From contig OZ007512.1 in NCBI GenBank assembly GCA_963931865.1, positions 8,930,796 to 8,994,795 of the forward strand: a stretch of 64,000 nucleotides of DNA, written 5' to 3'. A program made the position numbers and the translations under genes. The notes beneath the pieces were generated by a model. It was not told the DNA's origin and did no database searches. It saw only the letters and a list, made by a program, of their open reading frames with translations. The stretch comes from Axinella damicornis. Lineage: Eukaryota > Porifera > Demospongiae > Axinellida > Axinellidae. Below are positions 34,710 through 44,883 of this stretch, in pieces (within the stretch, counting starts at the first letter, position 1; each line of letters opens with the position of its first letter).

Positions 34710-34720
34710 ATGTGTGACGT
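34600..34720. repeat. TG microsatellite at a deletion scar
   Basis: The (TG)n here corresponds on its left to 56,283 and on its right to 57,380 of the right copy. About 1.1 kb carrying two XRN2 exons is missing between the two TG tracts. Confidence 0.75.
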
Positions 34721-34913
34721 GGTGATCAGTGTTTCATACAGGATTTTTTGCTGGGTGGGGACACATGGCAACCCATGCAAGCCCCACCCCCTCCCATTCC
34801 CTCGGCACGTCATATCATACACAGGGTTGTGACCAACTGACATGTTTTGACATGTTCAGATCTGGGTATGTCCAACCAGTTTAATATTAAAATTGTCTTC
34901 TGTTTTCTGGTGG

Positions 34914-34932
34914 GGGGTTAGGGTTAGGGTTA

Positions 34933-34981
<49 letters not shown>

Positions 34982-34984
34982 TAT
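34914..34984. repeat. Three TTAGGG-like units plus poly-C
   Basis: GGTTAGGGTTAGGGTTAAA is followed by about 46 C. Copy A has only G and C runs at the equivalent place. It is a short interstitial telomere-like motif in a GC-homopolymer context. Confidence 0.75.
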
Positions 34985-36176
34985 GAAACCCTGGGTGTGT
35001 ATATATATTATGCATGTGTGAGGAGGGACGCGTGTATGTGTAGGGCATGCGTATGTGAGGAAGTGTGTGTGTGGGGTGTGGTGTGTGTGAACATGCATGT
35101 GTATGTGAGGTTGTGAATGCACTGGGGATCAAGGCAGAGATTCTATATCAAGCAGCCTGCCAACCTCGAGCAGGTTCCTCCGACTTCCTCTTTCAGCCCA
35201 GGCCGAAAGAGGAAGAGGGAGGGAGGGGAGAGAGAGGGAGGGAGGGAGGGGAGAGATAGGAAGGAGAGTGGAGGGGAGAGTGGAAGAGAGAGAGAGAAAC
35301 GGGCAGGGAAGGGGATGGAGGGGAGAGAGAGGAAGAGGAGGCATGGATAAGATGGGCAGGTATGTCACATGATCAGAAGCTGGTCCATCAATTCTGAGCT
35401 CTCTCTCCAAGTACTGAAAGACAAACACAACCGTCACTGTGGTATACTGACCCATGACCCCAACCATATAATAGGGATGACATCATTTACAATGTAACTA
35501 CAAGCATACACGTGTCATTATATACCTTTCTCAGAACGTTGAGCCGCAAGAAAATGAAGCTCTTCTCGGTAAAGCCAGTTGAAGTGGCAAACTCATCAAA
35601 CTACATTGAAGAGAGCAGTGAAGTCGTCATGAACTGAGAACTGTGTGCTGTTCCTCCACCCTCTAGAGTACGGTATGCATAATGTGATTTGAACTTGATG
35701 AAGTCTTAAATCCAGTAGACACCAAAGATAATATAGCCCTTAGTCTGCCAATTATTGCACTCAAGCAGGTCTCTTAGCTGTTTGGAGACCTTTGGGATGC
35801 ACCTATAATCACCTCGGGCTTCACCCTTGATGATTATAGGTACATGTACAGGTGTATATGTATACAGCATCCCTCAGGTCAGCAACAGCTGAGCAAAGAG
35901 ACCTGCTTGAGTGCAATAGCCAACTGTATACAAACACAGGGCTGTGTTGCTTCACTATCCTCATACCAGGCTTCAACCCTCCCGCAGGCAGAGACTACCG
36001 TGGGCCTATTCCCACATGCAGTATGTGCCTTGTGGACACCTGGGCAGACTCAGGCTGCATCCACCAGCTCACGCTCATGCTATAGCCTTGATGAAGCTAA
36101 TACATGTAGGCAGGTGTAGAGTATACATACATCGTACTCAGTTAATACCATTCCAGAACAAATTTTGAAGCTTTGA

Positions 36177-36987
36177 TACTCGGGTGCACTAAGGGCAGTC
36201 TTGAAGAGTCTGCGTGAAGCGGAGGAGATTACGGAAATATGTAATTAGTCCACGGAAGCGACCTCGTTAACTTGCGATGTGAGGCAGCTCTTTGAGCACT
36301 TGTTTTGTGATCCAGAGATGAAGCTGTGACGATGTAAATAGTTCCTCGGTACCTACAGTGGTAGGGTACTTGAGTGTAGGTGAAGGCAGTCTTTGCCCGC
36401 TTTGGGCCTTGTTCCAGGATTGTGAAATCTGTCGTCAGTGCTATGTAAACCATGTAGGTACTTAACTATTTGCGATTAGGCGGAATTCTATTCGCTCCGG
36501 TGAGAGGGCTTAACTCTGCCCGATGGATGGACCGAAGGTCAAACTTGTAGATTCCCACTCCGGAGAGTCTCCAACAACGCGTTCTCGGAAGAAAGGAGGA
36601 GAAATCCGCTGATTTGACATGATTTGAGGTAGCCAAAATCGGTCGATTTTGCCCGTGCAGCCGCACCAAGAGGTAGAACCGTTGTCCGGGGCAGGATTCA
36701 GCAAATACATGTTCGCGTTAACTTCTGTACCAAGAATGAAGGCTGTCCTCCTGCTACTAGAATTCCGCCTAAAGCGTTTTAGATTGCTGAAGGTGATGAA
36801 GTGGGCGTGAGCGTGGCCACGCCCAGTGAGTGCCAGGGGGCGGAGCTTTTGCTTTTTTGTGTCAAAAGGAGCTACACTTTCAAGTAGTAGTGCTGTAGTT
36901 GGTGAATATTCTTTAGTATTTCAGGTATATAGCATCAAAATCACAAGAAGATAGTGCTGTTCATGTATACAGACAGCCCTTAATGTA
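36177..36987. mobile_element. 810-bp insertion specific to copy B
   Basis: Copy C reads straight through (GCTTTGATATCAGATACC), while copy B has about 810 bp extra. The ends ACTCGGGTGCACTAAGGGC and, inverted, ACTCCAGTACATTAAGGGC are similar. It is probably a non-autonomous DNA element. Internal frames carry no domain. Confidence 0.6.
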
Positions 36988-37539
36988 CTGGAGTATCAGA
37001 CACCTAAATTACCAGTGCAACTAGTCGCTTAATCGGTCAATGGGTTTAAGCAGGACTCACAGGAGACCAGCCAATGGCTGATGAGACATTCCCGTTGAAA
37101 CGTATCTATCTAAGTTCACCATTCCAGTCGAGCTCAATTCAACAAATTTGGCTAAGTTAGCCAGCAAGTGCGATGACATCATCATTATCAATAACAGCGA
37201 TGTCATCACACACTCTTGCATCACACTGGTGCAATACTACATGTAGTCCAGGTTCAGTGATCTGTCCTAACGAGCTTCATACGTACCATCTTGTCCACAG
37301 ATCTCGCAGGGTTTTGGTTGGTTGGGTTTGAACTCCTCTCTCAAGATTGTGAAGTGGGGTTAATGGGTGGCAAGTCCGAGCATGATGAGGTCAGCGTCGG
37401 CACCGTAGAGGCAGTGGTGTGTGTTAGCGTAGTGGTCTAGCTGGGGTGCCATGCTGCAGGCGAATGTAGTCCATTACCTTCAGGTGGATGAGGGAGGTGA
37501 GGAGGTGTAGGGTGCAGAAGGGAGAGGTGGAGTGGCACC

Positions 37540-38070
37540 AGGAGGGGGAAGGGGAGTGGCGGGGATAGTGGGGAAGGTACAGGGAGAGGGGAGTGGCACC
37601 AGGAGGGGGAAGGGGAGTGGCGGGGGTAGTGGGGAAGGTACAGGGAGAGGGGAGTGGTAATAGGAGGTGGAAGGGGAGTGGCGGGGGTAGTGGGGAAGGT
37701 ACAGGGAGAGGGGAGTGGCAACAGGAGGGGGAAGGGGAGTGGCGGGGATAGTGGGGAAGGTACAGGGAGAGGGGAGTGGCACGAGGAGGGGGAAGGGGAG
37801 TGGAGGGGGTAGTGGGGAAGGTACAGGGAGAGGGGAGTGGTAATAGGAGGTGGAAGGGGAGTGGCGGGGGTAGTGGGGAAGGTACAGGGAGAGGGGAGTG
37901 GCAACAGGAGGGGGAAGGGGAGTGGCGGGGATAGTGGGGAAGGTACAGGGAGAGGGGAGTGGCACGAGGAGGGGGAAGGGGAGTGGAGGGGGTAGTGGGG
38001 AAGGTACAGGGAGAGGGGAGTGGTAACAGGAGGGGGAAGGGGAGTGGCGGGGGTAGTGGGGAAGGAGGGG
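37540..38070. repeat. 60-bp minisatellite, about 9 units, higher-order
   Basis: Units of about 60 bp alternate between spacer variants (TAATAGGAGGTGG, CAACAGGAGGGGG, CACGAGGAGGGGG) in a repeating order, giving a higher-order period of about 180 bp. Copies A and C are shorter. Frames of up to 301 codons across it are artefacts of the low-complexity units. Confidence 0.85.
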
Positions 38071-38634
38071 GAGTGGCACCAGGAGTGGGTAAAGGGGGCC
38101 CAGGGTACGTATAGAGGTAGTGGTAGAGGGAGGAGGAGAGGAAGTGGCATCAGGAGGCAGGGTATACAGGGAGTGGCAGAGGGAGGAGAGATGGAGGAGG
38201 GGGAGTGGGGGGAAGAGGACCACAGTATAGAGGGAGTGGCAGAGGAGGAGAGATGGAGGAGGGAAATGGAGGAGAAGAAAAGAGAGTAGAGGTGTAGGAG
38301 GGAGAGGAAGGATTGGTAGAAGAGAGGGGAGAGAAACAGGTTTATAAAACACCAACCAGGGAAGCACCAGTAGAGGGATGTCCACTACCTTGTGCTCTCC
38401 TTCCCCTGGGACATTCGCATCAGAGAGGATGACCTGTCAGAAAAGGAGGATGGAGAGGGGAAGGAAGGAGAGGAAGGGAGAGAGGAAGTGAGGGAAGAGA
38501 GAGAGAGGGAGGAAGGGGAGGGAGAAAGTCAAGGATGGAGGGAGGGGGAGAAAGGTGAGAGGGAGGGAGGGAGGGGATACATGTCCAGGATTGCCACGGA
38601 CTATCTCAAGCTGTCCTACATATACAAACCCAGA

Positions 38635-39395
38635 GTCCCAGGTCCCAAATGTCCCTGGGATATCCTGGGATATCCCGGGATGTCCTATCCTGTCCCACCT
38701 AAGACATTGCCCAGAGTCCCAGGTCCCAAATGTCCCTGGGATATCCTGGGATATCCCGGGATGTCCTATCCTGTCCCACCTAAGACATTGCCCAGAGTCC
38801 CAGGTCCCAAATGTCCCTGGGATATCCTGGGATATCCCGGGATGTCCTATCCTGTCCCACCTAAGACTTAGTCCAGAGTCCCAGGTCCCAAATGTCCCTG
38901 GGATATCCTGGGATATCCCGGGATGTCCTATCCTGTCCCACCTAAGACTTAGTCCAGAGTCCCAGGTCCCAAATGTCCCTGGGATATCCTGGGATATCCC
39001 GGGATGTCCTATCCTGTCCCACCTAAGACATTGCCCAGAGTCCCAGGTCCCAAATGTCCCTGGGATATCCTGGGATATCCCGGGATGTCCTATCCTGTCC
39101 CACCTAAGACTTAGTCCAGAGTCCCAGGTCCCAAATGTCCCTGGGATATCCTGGGATATCCGGGATGTCCTATCCTGTCCCACCTAAGACATTGCCCAGA
39201 GTCCCAGGTCCCAAATGTCCCTGGGATATCCTGGGATATCCCGGGATGTCCTATCCTGTCCCACCTAAGACTTTGTCCAGAGTCCCAGGTCCCAAATGTC
39301 CCTGGGATATCCTGGGATATCCCGGGATATCCTATCCTGTCCCACCTAAGACATTGCCCAGAGTCCCAGGTCCCAAATGTCCCTGGGATATCTCA
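38635..39395. repeat. 81-bp minisatellite, left arm of KDZ element
   Basis: About nine near-identical units contain CCCAGGTCCCAAATGTCCC and GATATCCTGGGATATCCC. The unit is divisible by three, so frames of 200-250 codons stay open on both strands; these are not genes. Units differ mainly in the ACATTGC versus ACTTAGT junction. Confidence 0.92.
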
Positions 39396-39593
39396 AGCTG
39401 AACAGTATATTAAATACTGCAGATTGGGGTCTATAGTGTAGGATGCAGCCTTTGCTGAATTTCAATAGCAACCATGGAAGACAATTATTGCCTACTACTA
39501 CACATGGAGCCACAACTAATACAAGTGATGTACTTATACACTGTACGTACTTCAAACAGTGAAGGTTCATTCATGGATCGAGAGCAACTAGAC

Positions 39594-41640
39594 AGACGGT
39601 GCCTTCAAGAGGCACACATGAGATTCTGCATGCTGGATGTGTTCAAGCGATACCCACAGACATTTTCTACCAGGACAATCTCTTCTAATCTGCAGCAGAG
39701 CCTGGATGATATTACTCCTCTCTACTACAATGCATTTGCTGCCAGATATGCAGGTTAGTTGGCAGCAAGTGGTTGCATGTTGAGCTGTAAGCGGTTGCAC
39801 AACACTTACAGGTGCTGGTTAGCTTCATTGTGCTACAGTGTACAACCGGAGTGCAATCAAGCCAAACACGCTCAATTTTCCTAGTGTAACTATTTGCATT
39901 AAAATAAATTGAGAAATGAGCTTTGGAAAAGTCTACTTAGGAACAAACATGACAGGGACAACTTGTGTGTGTGGAGTCTTTGCTGAAATCTTACTTCCTT
40001 TTATCACAAACTAAGTGGTGAAATTTACTGTTATCGCCATAATTTTTGTTTTGCTGTTGTGTTATTCATCAGATCATGAGTGCAGTTTCCCTGCAGTTTC
40101 CCTGGGTGTAAAACTGTCCTTGTTATAGACGGTAACATGAAGAATAGGCGTGACGTATGCGCTGCAAGTGAGGCAAGTATGGCGCCCTATAGCGACTGTT
40201 GCTAGATGCAAGTGACATAATTATAAATCCCCAATTAATGCCCTGATTTCCATAGGTGTTTCCAGCTGGGCATGAGACTTTTGTTGTGGCTTCATTCAAT
40301 CTCAATGCATTCCAAGTCACACTTGTGCAAATCCACCGACCCTTGATGTATATGCAACGTTATTGAATATGGACCTGCTACTAGGACAATATTAAGAACT
40401 TACAGTTGCTCTGCCTACCACACAGGATTTTTGCAGTTGGTTCATCAGACATAATGTGTAATACGCTGAAGGACAAGACCAGACTCCATTACCATACTGC
40501 AGGTAGATTTACATGGAAGGAGAACCCCATGTCTACATCTGTAGAGCCTATAATCATATTCTGTTTTTCACACCATCCTGTAGGAGTATTGGCGGGAGTG
40601 CGTCCCTGTGGTGTCATTGTGCTACTTGCAGAGCTATTTAGGGCTGAATCCAACTCACAGGTGTATGCTAATGTGCACGAGTTCCTGAGGAAACACCACA
40701 CGTCATGGAAAATATTGGTGAGTTTGCTATTATACGTAGATACAGGACCTCCTGCCTGCACATGCAGTAAATGTGTTTATACCATAGAGTACGTATCAAG
40801 TGCCCACTACGTATCAAGCCCCACCCTCCTCTTCGTGCAAACTTCTTGCACAGGGTTCAAAAGCAGTGTAGTAAGGGTCCACCTATCACACAATATTGAG
40901 CAGTACCGGGGGTATTTCCTTAATAACCTTTGTGTAAGGTTTTGCATCAACTACACTGCCAAGTGTTTCTTCTCAAGCGAAGACGCACAATCAATGTCTT
41001 ATGCGGACAATTATTCATAGTCAGTATTCACAGCTTACCGGCAGCATTTGTTGCGTATATTATACAGCTGCTCAATGGGTTGGTGGATACTACATGCCTA
41101 AATAGTCTAAGTACGTATCTAGCGCCCACCCCCCTATTCAGCTGCGTTCTAATGTCCCCTAACCATGGGCACTTGATACAACTGTTTCTTTCCATACTAC
41201 ATGTATCCCTGTAGAATTCATATGTTATGACGATGGCTGTCACTTGCGTAAGTTTGCTCAAAACAGTACAAGGAAAGATGCAACTCCAACTGCACAGAAA
41301 TTGGCCAAAATTGAGATTGTAATTGATAAACTACATATGGAAGGCCACACTGACAAGTGGTGCATCGCCAATTGCAACCCATGCACATCTCTTCAAGGCC
41401 CTGGACAAAGTAAGTGCCTGTCACATAAGACTATCAGTACCATAATTATGCTACCATGCATCTGTTATGTAAACATTACTCCCTGCAGGTTGACACTGAG
41501 GCTTGTGAGCAGTGTTTCTCTTGGCTTTCTCGCTACGCCAGAATAACAGCAGATGCAAAGGAGCACTTTTATGTTCTTTGTACTGTACATGTGTGACATG
41601 CACAATCTAAGGGAAGAGGGCAAATTACAGAGAATTATTA
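39594..41640 (+). pseudogene. KDZ (Kyakuja-Dileera-Zisupton) transposase, partial
   Basis: KDZ transposases are RNase-H-fold DNA transposases. Blocks seen in order on plus: about 39,575-39,754 (DREQLDRRCLQEAHM, ITPLYYNAFAARYAG, then a GTTAGT donor); about 40,585-40,720 (GVLAGVRPCGVIVLLAELF, ESNSQVYANVHEFL, then GTGAGT); 41,214-41,410 (EFICYDDGCHLRKFAQ, IVIDKLHMEGHTDKWCIAN); 41,488-41,640 (VDTEACEQCFSWLSRYARI and, after a frame break, MFFVLYMCDMHNLREEGK). YDDGCH, GH.DKWC and EQ.FSWLSRYARI are conserved in this family. One extra T near 41,570 shifts the frame before FVLYMCD. The N-terminal cysteine-cluster region is absent or undetected, so the gene looks dead. Confidence 0.7.
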
Positions 41641-41799
41641 ATTTATTAGGAAATAATACCAGTGTTAACTGGTACGTATATAACACCACTGCTTTGTTTC
41701 TGTTCATGTTTGTTTTGAAAGGATCTTTGAGTCAACTTACATGGCTGGAACTTTCTAGTTGGATATCATGGACACATCTGGGACCGGTACCTGGCTACC

Positions 41800-43260
41800 A
41801 CTCCAGGACCTTACACTGCCTCCATGGCTGGAATGTCCCTGTATATCCTAGACCTGGGACGCTGGGACCTAGCTTACATTACCTCCATGGCTGGGACATC
41901 CCGGTAAATCCCAGGACCTGGGACTAGCTTACACTGCCTCCATGGCTAGGACATCCCAGTATGTCCCAGTATATCCCAGGACATCTTGGACCTGGGACCT
42001 TGGGACCTAGCTTATACTGCCTCCATGACTAGGACATCCCAGGATGTCCTGGTATATCCTAGGACATCTTGGACCTGGGACCTTGGGACCTAGCTTACAC
42101 TACCTCCATGGCTAGGACATCCCAGGATGTCCTGGTATATCCCAGGACATCTTGGACCTGGGACCTTGGGACCTAGCTTATACTACCCCATTGGCTGGGA
42201 CATCCCAGGATGTCCTGGTGTATCCCAGGACATCTTGGACCTGGGACCCTGGGACCTAGCTTATACTGCCTCCATGGCTAGGACATCCCAGTATGTCCCA
42301 GGATATCTTGGACCTGGGACCTTGGGATCTAGCTTGTATACCCCATTGGCTGGGACATCCCAGGATGTCCTGGTGTATCCCAGGACATCTTGGACCTGGG
42401 ACCCTGGGACCTAGCTTACACTGCCTCCATGACTGGGACATCCCAGGATGTCCCGGTATATCCCAGGACATCTTGGACCTGGGACCTTGGGACCTAGCTT
42501 ATACTACCCCATTGGCTGGGACATCCCAGGATGTCCTGGTGTATCCCAGGACATCTTGGACCTGGGACCCTGGGACCTAGCTTATACTGCCTCCATGGCT
42601 AGGACATCCCGGTATGTCCCAGTATATCCCGGACATCTTGGACCTGGGACCTTGGGATCTAGCTTATACTACCCCATTGGCTGGGACATCCCAGGATGTC
42701 CTGGTGTATCCCAGGACATCTTGGACCTGGGACCCTGGGACCTAGCTTACACTGCCTCCATGACTGGGACATCCCAGGATGTCCCGGTATATCCCAGGAC
42801 ATCTTGGACCTGGGACCTTGGGACCTAGCTTATACTACCCCATTGGCTAGGACATCCCAGTATGTCCCGGTGTATCCCAGGACATCTTGGACCTGGGACC
42901 CTGGGACCTAGCTTACACTGCCTCCATGACTGGGACATCCCAGGATGTCCCGGTATATCCCAGGACATCTTGGACCTGGGACCTTGGGACCTAGCTTATA
43001 CTACCCCATTGGCTAGGACATCCCAGTATGTCCCGGTGTATCCCAGGACATCTTGGACCTGGGACCCTGGGACCTAGCTTATACTGCCTCCATGGCTAGG
43101 ACATCCCAGGATGTCATGGTATATCTGGGACCCTAGGACCCTACACTGCCTCCATGGGTGGGACATCCCAGGATGTCATGGTATATCTGGGACCCTAGGA
43201 CCCTACACTGCCCCCATGGGTGGGACATCCCAGGATGTCCCGGGTATCCTGGGAAAGCTT
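41800..43260. repeat. 83-bp minisatellite, right arm of KDZ element
   Basis: About 17 units contain GGGACATCCCAGGATGTCC and CATCTTGGACCTGGGACC. Read on the opposite strand they resemble the left-arm units (GGACATCCCGGGATATCCC, GGGACCTGGGACTC). The array decays at its right end (43,100-43,260). Frames over it are artefacts. Confidence 0.9.
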
Positions 43261-43881
43261 GGATGTCAGACCGGGTGTACCTCCATTGTTGGGATAACCC
43301 AGGGCATCCCGGGAGATCCCAGCCATGACTTTCATATACTGAGACAGTCCGTGGCAGTCCTGGACCACCCTGAGGGAGGGAGGGAGGGAGGGAGGGAGAG
43401 GGAGAGGGAGTAGAGGGAGGGAAGGTACAGCTTATCAACACTAATTGACTATGCTCTAGCTACCACATCACAGTTTACATGTAGATGATGACATCACAAT
43501 GTCATCACACTGCAAGAAGGCTCAGCTGTAACACAACTTTGTAATGCTATACCAACACAACCTTTGTGGTGAAACTTGTACAGAATGAGATTGCAAGAGC
43601 ACATGATGACATCATCGTCATTGCAGGGCGATGATGATGATGTCATCATGCACTGTTGCACTCACATGCTCTCCTTGGCTGCCCTGAACCTCCGAGACCT
43701 CTGCTGGTTTATCTTGGCACGGGGAGCCTGTCAGCAGACAGAAGAGGATGAGAGGGTCTGGTTCACAGTCAATGGTTCGCAGGTAGCCTCGTTCCCAGTC
43801 CCACGCCCAGCTTTTCGTCGCTTGCAGTACGGTAAAGCGGGGAGGGCCTGGTACATCTTCTGACGTGAGTGACGTCAAGGG

Positions 43882-44883
43882 TAGGGCTGAGCGATTGTGG
43901 ATTTTCCAACATCACGATTATTGCATTCATATAATCACGATTATCGATTATATCACGATTATGCTAAAAGTTTCCGTTTGAAGGAGACCTGCATACACCT
44001 TTCAAAGTCACAAGGCAATGGTGGACAGAAGCCATGCTTGAAAGAAGCCTTGCATAGAAGCCATGGCCACGCAGTGCTTATCTATTCATTGTCCAGATTA
44101 TTGCATTCACAGTCCTGCTAAGTATATTCATGAAAACCCATAAGCACTTTTGCGCGACTGACTAACATCGCAGTCGCGATTGCTGCATGCAATCACCATC
44201 GCCATGCTTAGAGATAATCACGATTATCACACTCCTGGTAGGGGAAAAATTGTGCCGCGTAAAATAATATAATCCAATCCAATATAATATAATATAAATA
44301 ACTCGTTCGAGTGATAGGGATGACGTACAAAGATTCTGACTACACCTTCATGATCGCTATCATGCACTGTCCCAACCGTACAATTTTGGTGCTGAAACTC
44401 ACCTTGGTGGTGGAGATACAAGCGCTTTTGTTGTGCCGTCGGCCGCCATTGTTCGATCGCTCTCTTCGACGTTGGTTGCCAGTACAGTCTTACGAAGCCC
44501 CCACAAAGATTCTGACCACACGGCCGTGATCGCTGTCGTTCACTGACGCTTACATGCCGAAACTCACCGTGCTGGCTAAGTTGTGAGTGCTGTAATAATG
44601 TCTTGTCTTCCTTTGGGTCGCCATTGCTCGCGATCGACTGAGCGTGGTTGCTATGTGGCATGTGCATTAATTGGAACAAATTGCAATACTTAGCTTGCGC
44701 TGAACGGTACTTGAGAGCACTCTAAAATGATTTCTGATCTTCCCAATATATGTATAGCTATCATGGTACTCACTGATGTGTGATGATTGGAACGAACTGT
44801 CACACTTAGCTTGTGCTACCGTTGCGGCTACCAGGAGTGCGGTTGCCCCTCGATCACATAATAGAAATAATCGCTCATCCCTA
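43882..44883. mobile_element. 1,002-bp hAT-type MITE in copy B
   Basis: The 8-bp duplication GTCAAGGG lies at 43,874-43,881 and 44,884-44,891. The ends TAGGGCTGAGCGATT and, inverted, TAGGGATGAGCGATT differ by one base. Copy C keeps the empty site GACGTCAAGGGTA. The 8-bp duplication and end type fit the hAT superfamily. Repeated ATCACGATTAT motifs lie near the left end. No transposase. Confidence 0.85.

Larger units (their letters stand above)
38575..43373. mobile_element. KDZ transposon with inverted minisatellite arms
   Basis: Terminal inverted repeats: GTCCAGGATTGCCACGGAC (38,583) against GTCCAGGACTGCCACGGAC on minus from 43,365, continuing to 24 of 26 matches. Inside come a left minisatellite (38,635-39,395), a KDZ-type transposase relic (39,594-41,640) and a right minisatellite (about 41,800-43,260) that is a diverged reverse complement of the left. 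Copies A and C lack the block at this (GGGA)n site, so it inserted after the duplication. Exact ends and target duplication are hidden in the GGGA repeats. Confidence 0.8.

Noticed and set aside
37480..38385. 301-codon proline/serine-rich protein on minus
   Set aside because: Composition artefact of a GA-rich minisatellite in an XRN2 intron; not conserved in copies A and C.
38437..39187. Two 200-250-codon proteins on opposite strands
   Set aside because: Both arise from an 81-bp tandem repeat divisible by three; the array is an arm of the KDZ element.
38635..43260. CRISPR-like arrays
   Set aside because: Repeats are contiguous with no unique spacers, and the genome is eukaryotic with spliced genes.
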